The notes: generated from the sequence alone by a model not told the origin. Shown: positions 1-9,845, numbered from the stretch's first letter. The stretch: 64,000 nt of DNA from Streptomyces fagopyri (GCF_009498275.1 NZ_CP045643.1:1736001-1800000), one strand, 5' to 3'. Program-made: numbers and translations.

Positions 1-495
1 GAGGGCTCCCTTGAGGCGGCGCCGCTCCCCCTCGATCAGCCCCGCGAACCGTGCCTCGTCGAAGTCGGCCGCGAGTGGGTCGGGGCCCAGGCGCGCCACG
101 CCCGGGATCTCCTGCGGGTCCCGGACCACGTGGACCGCGAGTCTCTTCTGGGTGCCCGCCTCGGTGAGGTCGAAGCCCTCCCCGTTCTCCAGGGCGACAC
201 GCAGCGCCAGTGGGCCCTTGCCCGGTCTGGGCGGGCCGTCGGGCAACGGGTCCCGCCACTGCAGCCAGCCCGCGCGGGCCAGGTGCGTCACGAAGTGCAG
301 TCCGTCGGCCTCGATGTCGAGGAACTTGCCCCGCCGGCGCACGGCGGTGACCTCACGACCCTCGAAGGCGGTGACGGGCGGGTCGTAGGTCTTCAGGACA
401 CTGATGGCGACGGGCAGGACGCGCACGACCTCGCGGCCGACGAGATGGTCGGCCAGGAAGTCCTTGAGCGCCTCGACCTCTGGCAGTTCCGGCAT
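1..495 (-). CDS. Fpg/Nei-family DNA glycosylase, N-terminal part (runs off window)
   Basis: This is a base-excision-repair glycosylase/AP lyase of the formamidopyrimidine/endonuclease VIII family. The translation begins with the diagnostic MPELPEVE, in which Pro2 is the Schiff-base nucleophile and Glu3 a catalytic residue. About 165 residues of the N-terminal beta-sandwich domain are present, including a 'FVTHLARAGWL' strand. The helix-two-turn-helix and zinc-finger half lies beyond base 1, so Fpg cannot be separated from Nei. The gene is transcribed in the same direction as the phosphatase upstream of it, across a 129-bp gap that contains a short CCGCC-type repeat. Confidence 0.9.
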   Translation of the reverse strand, partial: MPELPEVEALKDFLADHLVGREVVRVLPVAISVLKTYDPPVTAFEGREVTAVRRRGKFLDIEADGLHFVTHLARAGWLQWRDPLPDGPPRPGKGPLALRVALENGEGFDLTEAGTQKRLAVHVVRDPQEIPGVARLGPDPLAADFDEARFAGLIEGERRRLKGAL

Positions 496-624
496 GCGTC
501 CAGAGTGCCACCCGGCACCGACACCACCACCCGGACCACCGGCCGCACACCGCACAGGACGGCACCGAGCCGGACCGCCCCGCCCCGCCCCGCCCCGTAG
601 ACCAGTCTCGTCCCGTCCCGTAGA

Positions 625-2700
625 TCACTCCCGCCCCGGGACCAGGAACTCGCACCACACGCACTTGCCGCCGCCCCGGGCCTCCACGCCCCAGACGTCG
701 GCGAGCCGGTCGACGAGCAGCAGACCCCGGCCGGAGACACCGGACACGCCCGCCTCCCGGCGGCGCGGCAGCGCGCTGGAGGAGTCCTCGACCTCCACGC
801 GGAGCCTGCGGTCGGGTCCGCTGAGGACCCTCAGGGTGACGATCGCGGGGCCCTCGGTGTGCATGAGGGCGTTGGTGATCAGTTCGTCGGCGACGAGTTC
901 GATCTCGTCGGCGCGTTCGGCGGCGCCCCAGGCGCGGACCGCCGCCCGGATCATGCGGCGCGCCTCGGTCAGGGCCTCGGAGTCGCCGGGCGCGACGTGC
1001 TGCTGGAGCCGGCCACCGGACTGCCGGGGGCCGGGACCGCGGCGGCGCAGGAGCAGCAGGGCCACGTCGTCCTCGCCGCCGCGTTCCTCGGCCACGTCGA
1101 TGAGCCGGTCGGCGAGATCGTGCACGTCCTCGGGTCCCGACCGGATCAGCTCCATCAGGGTGTGCATCCCGTCGTCGAGGTCGACGCCGGGCTGCTCCAC
1201 GAGGCCGTCGGTGCACAGCATCAGGGTCTGACCCGGATCGAGTTCGACCGTCTCGACCGGGTATTCGAGGCGTCCGAACAGGGCGGACAGACCGAGCGGC
1301 AGGCCTCCTTCGAGGGACAGCCGGCGGCAGGTCCCGTCGGTCCGCCGGACCAGCGGGTCGATGTGGCCGGCCCGCACCAGCTGGACGACTCCGGTCGACA
1401 GGTCGGCCTCCGCGTACAGGCAGGTCGCGAAGCGTTCGGTGTCGAGTTCGTGCAGGAAGACGGAGGCGCGGGCCATCACGGTGGCGGGGGTGTGTCCCTC
1501 GGCGGCGTAGGCGCGCAGCACGATGCGCAACTGGCCCATGACGGCCGCCGCGTGCGTGTCGTGGCCCTGGACGTCGCCGATGACGGCGCCGACCCGGCCG
1601 CCCGGCAGCGGGATCAGGTCGTACCAGTCGCCGCCGACGTCCCGGCCGAGGGAGGCGGAGCGGTAGCGGACGGCCGTGTCGGCGCCGGGCACGCTGGGGA
1701 TGCAGCGCGGCAGCATGGCCTGCTGGAGTCCCTGGGCGAGGTCCTTCTCCTGCTCGTAGAACATGGCCCGCTGCAGGCTCTGGGCGATGCTGCTGCCGAG
1801 GGCGACGAGGACGTTGCGCTCCTCGGCGGAGAAGCCGTACCGGTCGTTGTAGAGGAGACCGAGGGAGCCGATGGGGCGGGCCTGCGCGATCAGCGGCAGG
1901 TAGGCGGCCGAGGTGATCTCCAGGTCGGTGATGTGCGGCCACAGCAGCGGGTACGACTCGGCGAAGTCCTCGGGTGACTCGATGAAACGCGGAGCGAGGG
2001 TGCGCACGACCTCGCTCATCGGGTACTGCTCGTCGATCCGGGTGATCAGGGTGCCGGGTACGAAACTGCCCGCGGGGCCCTCGGCGACGAGCCGGATGCG
2101 GCCTGCCTCGACCAGCCCCATCACCATGCTCGTCGCCCCCAGATGGGTGAGGCCGTGCGTGTCCTTGAGGATGTCGATGACGTCCTGGACGGTACGGGCG
2201 TGGGCCAGCGCCGCGGTGGTGATCTGCACGACGTTGGTCTGCTGGCGGCGGGCCTCGTCCTGGGCGGCGAGTTCGTGGCGCGCCGCGCCCTCGCTGAGTT
2301 CCTGCGTGGCGTCGCGCACGATGCCGATGATCCGGCGCGGCCTGCCGGTCCCGTCGCGCCGGATGCAGCCCTGGGTGTGTGTCCAGCGCAGGGAGCCGTC
2401 ACGGCGGCGGACGCGGAAGTAGGCGCCGTAGTTCTCGCTGCCGTCCTTGATGGCCTGGGACACCACGGTGTCGAGGCGTATGCCCTCCGCCGGGGGTATC
2501 CGGGCCGACAGGCCCTCGGGGGACCCGTCGAACTCGCCGGGGCGCAGGTCGAAGATCTCGTGGGCCTGGGCGTCCATGTGGAACAGGCCGTTGTCCAGGT
2601 CCCAGTCGAAGCTGCCCATGCGGTTGAGCGCCAGGATCGGATCCGGGTGGGCGGGCCAGTCGTCCGGGAGAGGCAGGGCGCTAGCTCCCCGATCAACCAT
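625..2700 (-). CDS. PAS-GAF-SpoIIE serine phosphatase with C-terminal HATPase (anti-sigma-like) domain
   Basis: This is a 691-residue cytoplasmic signalling protein. In order it has a PAS domain (about 25-130), a GAF domain (about 150-310), a PP2C/SpoIIE phosphatase domain (about 335-540, with 'GGDWYDLIPLPGG' and 'IGDVQGHDTHAAA' supplying metal-binding Asp residues) and an HATPase_c module (about 570-690, N-box 'ELITNALMHT', G-box 'GRGLLLVDRLADVWG'). Such multidomain proteins are common in Streptomyces; they dephosphorylate anti-anti-sigma factors or act as serine kinases in partner-switching cascades. The start at 2700 lies just before the PAS domain. No partner gene is adjacent, so the target is unknown. 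Confidence 0.9.
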   Translation of the reverse strand: MVDRGASALPLPDDWPAHPDPILALNRMGSFDWDLDNGLFHMDAQAHEIFDLRPGEFDGSPEGLSARIPPAEGIRLDTVVSQAIKDGSENYGAYFRVRRRDGSLRWTHTQGCIRRDGTGRPRRIIGIVRDATQELSEGAARHELAAQDEARRQQTNVVQITTAALAHARTVQDVIDILKDTHGLTHLGATSMVMGLVEAGRIRLVAEGPAGSFVPGTLITRIDEQYPMSEVVRTLAPRFIESPEDFAESYPLLWPHITDLEITSAAYLPLIAQARPIGSLGLLYNDRYGFSAEERNVLVALGSSIAQSLQRAMFYEQEKDLAQGLQQAMLPRCIPSVPGADTAVRYRSASLGRDVGGDWYDLIPLPGGRVGAVIGDVQGHDTHAAAVMGQLRIVLRAYAAEGHTPATVMARASVFLHELDTERFATCLYAEADLSTGVVQLVRAGHIDPLVRRTDGTCRRLSLEGGLPLGLSALFGRLEYPVETVELDPGQTLMLCTDGLVEQPGVDLDDGMHTLMELIRSGPEDVHDLADRLIDVAEERGGEDDVALLLLRRRGPGPRQSGGRLQQHVAPGDSEALTEARRMIRAAVRAWGAAERADEIELVADELITNALMHTEGPAIVTLRVLSGPDRRLRVEVEDSSSALPRRREAGVSGVSGRGLLLVDRLADVWGVEARGGGKCVWCEFLVPGRE

Positions 2701-2809
2701 GGGGCCACCTTGTCAGGATTTGCCGGATTATTCGACTTCTGGAGAGCCCGCTTCCGGGCCCTCCGCGGAGAGGGACCGGGGTCCGCCGTCCTGGCGGCTT
2801 CCCGTCCGC

Positions 2810-4078
2810 TCAGCTGTCGAAGACGTCGGTCGGGGCGTCGAACACGGTGCCCCCGCCGGGTGACTCGCCGGGCATCGGACCACCGCCGTCGGGCAGGCCG
2901 GGGAGGTCCGGGAGGGTGTCGGGGCCGGTCTCCCCGTCCGATTCGCCGGGCCCGGGGACGGTGCCCTCGTCCGGCGGGACCGCGGGGGACTCGCCCGCGG
3001 TCGGGGGCGGCGACGCGGTGACGGTGGCCGTGGGGCAGTCCGGGGGCGCGGCCACCGGAGTCTGCGCGGGCGGGACCTCGTCCGGGGCGCTCCCGGTCGG
3101 GCCGGGCGGGACGGTCACGGTCGGCGTCACGCAGTCGGCCTCGGGGTCCCCGGGCGAGCGGCCCGCCCCGCTCGGCGGGTCGCCGGGGTCCGAGGGGCCG
3201 GAGGCGGACGGCGGGACCCGCGGACCGGTCGGCGCGTCACCGGACGGCCCGATGGCGGGCGCGCCGGCCTCGGGCGGCCGGACGACGACGTCGCGGTGCC
3301 CGTCGTCGCCGAGCCGCCGCTCGATCCAGGTGCTGCCGTCGAGGTCGATGATCGTGACGCTGCCGAGTGCCGCGGGCGCGGGCGTCACCTCGATGACCTC
3401 GCCGGGCCGGAAGGAGGACCAGGACTGTCCCCGGGTGGCCGCGGCCCCGCGGGGGACGACCGGCGGGTTCAGCGGGGTGCCGCCGGCGCAGCGGAGCCGG
3501 GGCGCGCCCCGGTCGTCGACGAGGACGGCGGTGCCCGTCTGCAGCACGGACTGGAATCCGGTCACCCGGCCGTCCCGGTAGCCGTGGTCGGTGACCCGGG
3601 TGTCGGCGCGCAGGACGACCGACGTCAGCCCGCGCACGAACTCCGGGACGGCGGTCCGTGCGATACCCGCGGCCCGTGCGAAGGCCTGTGTCCTGCGGGG
3701 GTCGGCGGCCAGCAGTCCGGCCTGCCGGCCGGTGTCGCAACTGCCGGCCGACCGGGTGCCGCCGTACAGACCCGGTGTACCGCCCGGGAAACGCGCCGGG
3801 TGCGCCGTGGTCGTGGTGTCACCGGATGCCGGGGAGTTCCCCGCCGTCGATTGGGGCGTTCGGGTGACGCGCGGCGGGGAGACGGCGGTGGCGGTGACCG
3901 TCGACTCCGTGAAGGGGTCGGGCCCCCGGGCGGCGAGCGGCTGGAGGAGGATCTCGCCGTCGGAGGCGTCGGACGCCGTGTTCTCGTCGTTCCCGTCGCC
4001 GTTGCCGCCGCACCCGGCGACGAGGAGGGCCGCCGAGACCGCGCAGGCCGTGACGAAGGTTCGGGTGGGTATGCGCAC
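2810..4078 (-). CDS. Secreted lipoprotein with DUF6777-like domain and Pro/Gly-rich tail
   Basis: The 422-residue product has a signal peptide ending in the lipobox LVAGC, so it should be a membrane-anchored lipoprotein. The middle (about 100-250) carries the pattern I associate with DUF6777: a 'GSCDTGRQ' opening, 'ADTRVTDHGY' and 'GTAVLVDDRGAPRLRCAGG'. The last ~150 residues are low-complexity Pro/Gly/Ser/Thr, probably wall-spanning. I chose the GTG at 4078 because GGGAG sits 7-8 bases upstream and because it puts the charged residues and hydrophobic core in the normal places; the open frame runs further upstream but would bury the signal. Molecular function is unknown. Confidence 0.75.
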   Translation of the reverse strand: MRIPTRTFVTACAVSAALLVAGCGGNGDGNDENTASDASDGEILLQPLAARGPDPFTESTVTATAVSPPRVTRTPQSTAGNSPASGDTTTTAHPARFPGGTPGLYGGTRSAGSCDTGRQAGLLAADPRRTQAFARAAGIARTAVPEFVRGLTSVVLRADTRVTDHGYRDGRVTGFQSVLQTGTAVLVDDRGAPRLRCAGGTPLNPPVVPRGAAATRGQSWSSFRPGEVIEVTPAPAALGSVTIIDLDGSTWIERRLGDDGHRDVVVRPPEAGAPAIGPSGDAPTGPRVPPSASGPSDPGDPPSGAGRSPGDPEADCVTPTVTVPPGPTGSAPDEVPPAQTPVAAPPDCPTATVTASPPPTAGESPAVPPDEGTVPGPGESDGETGPDTLPDLPGLPDGGGPMPGESPGGGTVFDAPTDVFDS

Positions 4079-4195
4079 CGCGTTCTCCCATTCATCCCGG
4101 ACAGGTCGATGACCATTGTCTGCGTCGCCCGCTCGGCTCACGCAAGCGCAGACGATCACCCAGCGTCACAATGGAGGGGAGAGGAGCGACTCGCC

Positions 4196-5617
4196 GTGGA
4201 GTGGTTCACCGTCCCCGACTACTGGCTGAGCCGGCTGGTCTTCCAGCGGGCGCTGGCCGTGGTGTATCTCGTCGCGTTCCTCGGCGCGGCGCGGCAGTTC
4301 CGCGCGCTGATCGGGGAGCGCGGGATGCTGCCCGTGCCCCGCTACGTGGCGCGGGTGCCGTTCCGCCACTCCCCGAGCGTGTTCCACCTGTACTACTCGG
4401 ACCGCTTCTTCGCGGTCTGGTCCTGGTCGGGCTGCGCGGTGTCCGCGGCCTTGGTCGCGGGTCTCGACCGGCACCTCCCGCTCTGGGGCGGCATGGTGCT
4501 GTGGCTCGTCCCGTGGGTGCTGTACCTGTCGATCGTCAACGTCGGCCAGACCTGGTACGCGTTCGGCTGGGAGTCGCTGCTCCTGGAGGTCGGCTTCCTC
4601 GCCGTCTTCCTCGGCAACGACGAGGTCGCTCCCCCGGTCGTGGTCCTCTTCCTGCTGCGCTGGGTGCTGTTCCGGGTGGAGTTCGGCGCCGGTCTGATCA
4701 AGATGCGCGGCGACGCCTGCTGGCGGAAGCTGACGTGCCTGGACTACCACCACGAGACCCAGCCGATGCCTGGACCGCTGAGCTGGTTCTTCCACCACCT
4801 CCCCAAGCCCGTGCACCGGGTGGAGGTGGCCGCGAACCATGTCACCCAGCTCGTCGTCCCCGTACTGCTGTTCACCCCGCAGCCGGTCGCGACGGCCGCC
4901 GCGTCACTGATGGTGCTGACCCAGCTCTGGCTGGTGCTGTCGGGCAACTTCTCCTGGCTGAACTGGATCACGATCGTGCTGGCCCTGAGCGCCGTCGAGT
5001 TCCCGGCCGCTCCCCCACGGATGCCGGGGCCGCCCCTCTGGTACGAGATCGTGGTCCTCTCCGTCGCCGCCGGCCTGCTGGTCCTCGGCTACCGCCCCGC
5101 CCGCAACATGGTCTCCCGGCGCCAGGTCATGAACCGCTCCTTCGACCCGTTGCGCCTGGTCAACACCTACGGCGCGTTCGGCAGCGTCAGCCGGGTGCGC
5201 CACGAGGTGGTCGTCGAGGGCACCTCGGACGACGTGCCGCGCGCGGACTCGGACTGGCGGGAGTACGAGTTCAGGGGCAAGCCCGGCGATCCGGGCCACT
5301 GGCCGCGCCAGTTCGCGCCGTACCATCTGCGGCTGGACTGGATGATGTGGTTCGCGGCGCTCTCCCCCGCCTACGCCGGTCCCTGGTTCACCGGTCTGGT
5401 CGAACGGCTGCTGGAGAACGACCCCGACACCTTGCGGCTGCTGCGCCGTTCCCCGTTCCCGGCGGGCGCGCCGCCCCGCTACGTCCGGGCCCGCCTGTAC
5501 CGGTACCGCTACACGACCTGGCGCGAGCTGCGGGAGACGGGCGCGTGCTGGCACCGGACCCATGTGCGGGAGTTCCTGCCGCCGACGCGGCTGGAGCGGG
5601 GCGGTCAGAGCCGGTAG
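4196..5617 (+). CDS. Lipase maturation factor (LMF1)-family membrane protein
   Basis: This is a 473-residue integral membrane protein with about six to eight hydrophobic segments in the first 330 residues, followed by a soluble C-terminal domain. Signature pieces are 'YAFGWESLLLEVGFLAVFLG', 'FRVEFGAGLIKMRGDACW' and 'LTCLDYHHETQPMPGPLSW', which are characteristic of lipase maturation factors. In vertebrates LMF1 folds lipases in the ER; the role of bacterial homologues is not established. The GTG start at 4196 follows a GAGAGGAG ribosome site. The gene diverges from the lipoprotein gene and overlaps the convergent fucose operon end by 13 bp. Confidence 0.85.
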   Translation: MEWFTVPDYWLSRLVFQRALAVVYLVAFLGAARQFRALIGERGMLPVPRYVARVPFRHSPSVFHLYYSDRFFAVWSWSGCAVSAALVAGLDRHLPLWGGMVLWLVPWVLYLSIVNVGQTWYAFGWESLLLEVGFLAVFLGNDEVAPPVVVLFLLRWVLFRVEFGAGLIKMRGDACWRKLTCLDYHHETQPMPGPLSWFFHHLPKPVHRVEVAANHVTQLVVPVLLFTPQPVATAAASLMVLTQLWLVLSGNFSWLNWITIVLALSAVEFPAAPPRMPGPPLWYEIVVLSVAAGLLVLGYRPARNMVSRRQVMNRSFDPLRLVNTYGAFGSVSRVRHEVVVEGTSDDVPRADSDWREYEFRGKPGDPGHWPRQFAPYHLRLDWMMWFAALSPAYAGPWFTGLVERLLENDPDTLRLLRRSPFPAGAPPRYVRARLYRYRYTTWRELRETGACWHRTHVREFLPPTRLERGGQSR

Positions 5618-6444
5618 ACGCGCAGGGCCGTACCCCCGAACACGTCGGCACGCTCCCCTTCGTCGAGCACATCGGTCAACTCGGCGCTCACCGCGACCAC
5701 TTGGGCGTACGAGGCGGCCAGCGTGCACACCGGCCAGTCCGAGCCGAACATCAGACGGCCGGGGCCGAAGGCCGCCAGGGCGGTCTCGGCGTACGGGCGC
5801 AGGTCGTCGACCGTCCACCGCGCGAGGTCGGCCTCGGTGACCAGGCCGGAGAGCTTGCCGACCGTGTTGGGCAGCGCGGCCAGCGCCCGCACCTGACCCG
5901 CCCATGGTTCCAGGCCGCCGTCGGCGATCGGCGGCTTCCCCAAGTGGTCGAGGACGAAGGTGAGTCCGGGGTGGTCCAGAGCGGCGCGGACACAGCCGGG
6001 CAGTTGGTGGGGCAGCACGACCAGGTCGTAGACCAGGCCGGCCTCGGCCACGGCCGCCAGCCCGCGCCGCACGTCCGGCCGCAGCAGCCAGTCGGGTTCC
6101 GGCTCGCCCTGCACCTGGTGACGGATGCCCTTGAGGTACCGGCCGCCCGGCAGTTCCCGCAGCCGGGCCAGCTCGTCGGCGACGTCCGGCCGGGTCAGGT
6201 CGGTCCAGCCGACCACTCCGCCGATCAGCTCGTTCTCCCGGGCGAGGCCGAGGAATTCGGGGGTCTCCTCGGCCACGGTGACGGTCTGGACCAGGACCGT
6301 CCGTCCGATCCCGGCGGCGGCCGCCTCGGGCCGGAGGTCGCCGACCGTGAAGTTCCTGCGCAGCGGCCGGAGTCCGGGGCCGGTGATCCAGTCCTGGTCC
6401 CGGACGGAGAGGTCCCACACGTGGTGGTGCGCGTCCACCCTCAC
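5605..6444 (-). CDS. Amidohydrolase-2 family protein, probable L-fuconolactone hydrolase
   Basis: The 279-residue product is a metal-dependent TIM-barrel hydrolase. It opens with 'VDAHHHVWDL' (the HxH metal site) and has 'FVLDHLGKP' and 'LMFGSDWPVC' with the conserved late Asp. Members next to sugar dehydrogenases hydrolyse sugar 1,5-lactones such as L-fucono- or L-rhamnono-lactone. The GTG start at 6444 overlaps the mutarotase stop in a GTGA, so the gene is the last of the eight-gene operon. In the proposed pathway it opens the lactone made by the aldo/keto reductase, giving L-fuconate. Assignment of the exact substrate is inference from context. Confidence 0.8.
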   Translation of the reverse strand: MRVDAHHHVWDLSVRDQDWITGPGLRPLRRNFTVGDLRPEAAAAGIGRTVLVQTVTVAEETPEFLGLARENELIGGVVGWTDLTRPDVADELARLRELPGGRYLKGIRHQVQGEPEPDWLLRPDVRRGLAAVAEAGLVYDLVVLPHQLPGCVRAALDHPGLTFVLDHLGKPPIADGGLEPWAGQVRALAALPNTVGKLSGLVTEADLARWTVDDLRPYAETALAAFGPGRLMFGSDWPVCTLAASYAQVVAVSAELTDVLDEGERADVFGGTALRVYRL

Positions 6445-6755
6445 GGCAGCTCCCACACGACCGGCAGCCCCGCCGCGGCGCCCTCGTCGGAGTAGTCGTG
6501 CACGACGTCGAGGAGTTCGGCCATCCGCGCCTGCCAGGCGATGTTGACCGGCAGTCCCTCCAGTTCGGCGAGCAGCCGGCCGTAGTCCTCGCACTCCAGG
6601 ACGTGGAACAGGTCGGTGCCGCTGCGCCAGATCGTCCAGGAGGTGGCTCCGGCCGCCCGGATGGCCGCGGTGAGTTCCGCGGGGACCTTCCGGTGGGCGG
6701 CCTCGTAGGCGTCGACGCGGTCGGCGCGCACCTTGGTGTGCAGGGCGATTCTCAT
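6441..6755 (-). CDS. L-rhamnose mutarotase (RhaM/DUF718)-family protein, probable 6-deoxysugar mutarotase
   Basis: This is a 104-residue dimeric alpha+beta-barrel-type protein, the normal length for the family. The sequence 'MRIALHTKVRADRVDAYEAAH' and the later 'LFHVLECEDYGR' and 'NIAWQARMAELLD' match L-rhamnose mutarotases, which interconvert pyranose anomers. Within this operon it probably feeds the correct anomer of L-fucose to the dehydrogenase. Both ends overlap neighbours by four bases (ATGA with the aldo/keto reductase upstream, GTGA with the lactonase downstream), indicating translational coupling. Confidence 0.88.
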   Translation of the reverse strand: MRIALHTKVRADRVDAYEAAHRKVPAELTAAIRAAGATSWTIWRSGTDLFHVLECEDYGRLLAELEGLPVNIAWQARMAELLDVVHDYSDEGAAAGLPVVWELP

Positions 6756-7738
6756 GACGGGTCCTGTACGGGTACGGGGGCTTCCTCGGGCAGCAGTCCC
6801 GTCTCCCGCAGTTCCCGCCAGAACGCGGCGGGCACCGGTGTGGCGAACTGCTGCACACAGTCGAGGACTTCGTGTGCCGAGCGGGCGCCGACGAGTACGC
6901 TCACGACGGCCGGGTGGGCGGCGGGGAAGGCGAGCGCGGCGGCGCGCAGGGTGGTGCCGTGCCGTTGTGCGACGTCCTTGAGCCGCAGGGCCCGCTCCAG
7001 GGTCTCCCCCGGCACGGCCGCGTAGTCGTACGTCGCTCCCGGCCGCGGGTCGGCCAGCAGGCCCGAGTTGAAGGCGCCCCCGATGACGACCGAGGTACCG
7101 CGTTCCAGGGCCGCGGGCAGCAGTTCGGTCAGCGCCCGGTGGTCGAGCAGGGTGTAGCGTCCGGCGCAGAGTACGACGTCGACGTCCGTCTCGCGGACGA
7201 AGCGGGTGAGCATCCCGGCCTGGTTCATGCCCGCGCCGATCGCGCCCACCACGCCTTCCGAACGGAGCTTCTCCAGCGCCGGGTAGCCCTCGTGGAAGGC
7301 CTGTTCGGCGTGGTCGTCGGGGTCGTGGAGGTAGACGACGTCCACGCGGTCGAGGCCGAGCCGTTCGAGGCCGGTCTCCAGGGCGCGTCGTACTCCGTCG
7401 GCGCTGAAGTCCCAGACCCGGCGGTGCGTGGCGGGCACCGCGAAGCCGTTCGCCAGGTCGTCTCCGCCCGTGCCGGTGGGCTCCAGGAGGCGGCCCACCT
7501 TGGTGGAGAGGGTGTACGCGTGACGCGGCCGCTCGCGCAGGGCCGCCCCGAGTCGCCGTTCGGAGAGGCCGAGGCCGTAGTGCGCCGCGGTGTCGAAGGA
7601 GCGGATGCCGCCGTCCCAGGCCGCGTCCACGGCCTCGTGCGCCTGCTCGTCGCTCACCGGCGTGAACAGGTTGCCGATGCCCGCGGCGCCGAAGGACAGG
7701 GCGCTGACCTCGACGCCGCTTCTCCCGAGGGTTCTCAT
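6752..7738 (-). CDS. Aldo/keto reductase, probable L-fucose (D-threo-aldose) 1-dehydrogenase
   Basis: The 328-residue TIM-barrel oxidoreductase has the AKR tetrad in context: Asp and Tyr in 'SFDTAAHYGLGLSERRLG', Lys in 'LSTKVGRLL' and His in 'VVYLHDPDD'. The N-terminus 'LGRSGVEVSALSFGAAGIGNLF' resembles NAD(P)-dependent D-threo-aldose 1-dehydrogenases that oxidise L-fucose to L-fucono-1,5-lactone. Gene order (SDR, this gene, mutarotase, lactonase) supports that first step. It overlaps both neighbours by ATGA. A second family member (about 51.7-52.7 kb) lies far away without a sugar operon. Confidence 0.82.
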   Translation of the reverse strand: MRTLGRSGVEVSALSFGAAGIGNLFTPVSDEQAHEAVDAAWDGGIRSFDTAAHYGLGLSERRLGAALRERPRHAYTLSTKVGRLLEPTGTGGDDLANGFAVPATHRRVWDFSADGVRRALETGLERLGLDRVDVVYLHDPDDHAEQAFHEGYPALEKLRSEGVVGAIGAGMNQAGMLTRFVRETDVDVVLCAGRYTLLDHRALTELLPAALERGTSVVIGGAFNSGLLADPRPGATYDYAAVPGETLERALRLKDVAQRHGTTLRAAALAFPAAHPAVVSVLVGARSAHEVLDCVQQFATPVPAAFWRELRETGLLPEEAPVPVQDPS

Positions 7739-8493
7739 CGGCCCTCCGGTCGCAGCCGCAGGCCCTGCATGCCGCCGTCGACGGCGAGCGCGGTGCCGGT
7801 GGTGGCGCCGGACAGCGGGCTGGCCAAGTAGGCGATGGCGCCCGCGACCTCGGCGGCCGAGACGAGACGTCCGGAGGGCTGGCGGGCCTCCAGGGCGGCG
7901 CGCTCGGCGGCCGGGTCGTCGGCGGCGTCGAGGAGCCGGCCGACCCACGGCGTGTCGGCCGTACCGGGGTTCACGCAGTTCACCCGGATGCCCTCGCGGA
8001 CGTGGTCGGCGGCCATCGCGAGGGTGAGGGAGAGGACGGCACCCTTCGACGCGGAGTACACGGCACGCTGCGGCAGTCCGGCGGTGGCGGCGATGGAGCA
8101 GGTGTTCACGATCGCCGCGTGCGCCGACTTCCGCAGATGCGGCAGGGCCGCGCGGGCCGTCCGCACCATGCCGAGGACGTTGACGTCCAGGACCCGGTGC
8201 CACTCGGCGTCCTCGTTGTCCTCGACGGTGCCCTGCGCGCCGATCCCCGCGTTGTTGACCAGGACGTCGAGTCCCCCGAGGTCGGCGACCGCCGCGGCCA
8301 CCGCCGCCCGGACGGACACGTCGTCGGTGACGTCGGCGCGGTGGCCGAGCAGCGGCTTCTCGACCCCCGAGAGGTCGAGGTCGAGGACGGCGACCTGGGC
8401 GCCGCGGGCCGCGAGCAGCTCGGCGGTGGCGCGGCCGATGCCGGACGCGCCTCCGGTCACCAGCGCCTTGAGACCTTCGAAGTCCGCGGTCAC
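7735..8493 (-). CDS. SDR oxidoreductase, probable 2-keto-3-deoxy-L-fuconate dehydrogenase
   Basis: This is a 252-residue classical short-chain dehydrogenase. It has the nucleotide motif 'VTGGASGIG', the 'NNAG' motif and the catalytic Ser/Tyr/Lys in '[10 protein letters not shown]...VYSASKGA', and it ends in the usual 'AVDGGM'. Members encoded beside L-fuconate dehydratase oxidise 2-keto-3-deoxy-L-fuconate to the 2,4-diketo acid. An alternative is that it oxidises L-fucose itself, which some SDRs do. The GTG start overlaps the dehydratase stop (GTGA, 8490-8493), and its stop overlaps the next ATG. Confidence 0.82.
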   Translation of the reverse strand: MTADFEGLKALVTGGASGIGRATAELLAARGAQVAVLDLDLSGVEKPLLGHRADVTDDVSVRAAVAAAVADLGGLDVLVNNAGIGAQGTVEDNEDAEWHRVLDVNVLGMVRTARAALPHLRKSAHAAIVNTCSIAATAGLPQRAVYSASKGAVLSLTLAMAADHVREGIRVNCVNPGTADTPWVGRLLDAADDPAAERAALEARQPSGRLVSAAEVAGAIAYLASPLSGATTGTALAVDGGMQGLRLRPEGR

Positions 8494-9845
8494 GCCGCTT
8501 CCCCCTTCTGAGTGTCGGATTCCTGCCGTGCGAGGTCGGCGGCCCAGAAGGTGCCGCCGGGGTAGGTGAACTCCGCGATGGACTCCGGACGCATGGTGGC
8601 GGAGAAGCCCGGCGCGGTGGGTGCCGTGTAGTGACCCTGCCGGATCACCACCGGGTCGAGGAAGTGGTCGTGCAGATGGTCGACGTATTCGATGACCCGG
8701 TCGTCGGTGGTGCCGGAGAGCGCGACGAAGTCGAACATCGAGAGGTGCTGGACGAGTTCGCACAGTCCCACACCACCGGCGTGCGGGCAGACGGGCACCC
8801 CGAACTTGGCCGCGAGCAGCAGGATGGCGAGGTTCTCGTTGACGCCGGCGACCCGGGCCGCGTCGATCTGCAGGATGTCGATGGCGCCGGCCTGGAGGAG
8901 CTGCTTGAAGACGATGCGGTTGTGGACGTGTTCGCCGGTGGCGACCTTGACGGGGGCGACCGCCTTGCGGACGGCGGCGTGCCCGAGGACGTCGTCGGGA
9001 CTGGTGGGCTCCTCGATCCAGTACGGGTCGAACTCGGCGAGGGCCCTGGTCCAGTCGATGGCCTCGTCCACGTTCCAGCGCTGGTTGGCGTCGATCGCGA
9101 TGCGGATGCCGGGGCCGACGACAGAGCGGGCGACCCGGCAGCGCCGTACGTCGTCCGTCAGGTCGGCACCGACCTTCAGCTTGATCTGGGTGAAGCCGTC
9201 GGTGACCGCCTCGGCGGCCAGCCGGGTGAGCTTCTCGTCGCTGTAGCCGAGCCAGCCGGGCGAGGTGGTGTAGGCGGGGAACCCGTTCTCCCGGAGGGCC
9301 GTGGCGCGCTCGGCGGCTCCCTGTCTGCCGCGCCGCAGCAGCTCCAGCGCCTCGTCCGGGGTGAGGGCGTCGGTGAGGTAGCGGAAGTCGACCTGGCGTA
9401 CCAGCCACTCCGGTTCGGCGTCGGCGAGCAGTTGCCACAGCGGCTTGCCGGCGCGCTTGGCGGCCAGGTCCCACACGGCGTTGACGACGGCCCCGATCGC
9501 CATGTGCATCACGCCCTTCTCGGGCCCCAGCCAGCGCAGTTGGCTGTCACCGATCAAGTCCCGGGCGAGGGAGCCCGGATCGGCGCACAGCTCCTCGACG
9601 GACCGTCCCACCACATGTCCGCGCAGCGCCTCGATCGCCGCGACCTGGACGTCGTTGCCCCGTCCGATGGTGAAGGTGAATCCGTGCCCCTCGGGACAGT
9701 CGGCCGTGTCGCCGCGCAGCACGACGTAGGCAGCCGAGTAGTCGGGGTCCGGGTTCATCGCGTCCGAGCCGTCGAGCTCGCGCGAGGTGGGGAAACGGAC
9801 GTCGTAGGTGTCGACCGCGGTGATGCGAGCGGCAGTTGGGGACAC
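8490..9845 (-). CDS. L-fuconate dehydratase, enolase superfamily
   Basis: The 451-residue enzyme should remove water from L-fuconate to give 2-keto-3-deoxy-L-fuconate. It has the N-terminal capping domain with '[20 protein letters not shown]', typical of fuconate dehydratases, followed by the barrel with the KxK acid/base pair in 'QIKLKVGAD' and metal ligands in 'IDANQRWN', '[10 protein letters not shown]' and '[10 protein letters not shown]'. I chose GTG 9845, 25 codons inside the open frame, because AAAGG lies just upstream and the protein then begins '[19 protein letters not shown]'. It is the first catabolic gene after the transporter and the most specific pointer to L-fucose. Confidence 0.88.
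   Translation of the reverse strand: MSPTAARITAVDTYDVRFPTSRELDGSDAMNPDPDYSAAYVVLRGDTADCPEGHGFTFTIGRGNDVQVAAIEALRGHVVGRSVEELCADPGSLARDLIGDSQLRWLGPEKGVMHMAIGAVVNAVWDLAAKRAGKPLWQLLADAEPEWLVRQVDFRYLTDALTPDEALELLRRGRQGAAERATALRENGFPAYTTSPGWLGYSDEKLTRLAAEAVTDGFTQIKLKVGADLTDDVRRCRVARSVVGPGIRIAIDANQRWNVDEAIDWTRALAEFDPYWIEEPTSPDDVLGHAAVRKAVAPVKVATGEHVHNRIVFKQLLQAGAIDILQIDAARVAGVNENLAILLLAAKFGVPVCPHAGGVGLCELVQHLSMFDFVALSGTTDDRVIEYVDHLHDHFLDPVVIRQGHYTAPTAPGFSATMRPESIAEFTYPGGTFWAADLARQESDTQKGEAA

Noticed and set aside
2810..4159. Longer 449-codon version of the lipoprotein starting at 4159
   Set aside because: It would put 27 polar residues before the signal peptide. The GTG at 4078 has a ribosome site and normal signal geometry.
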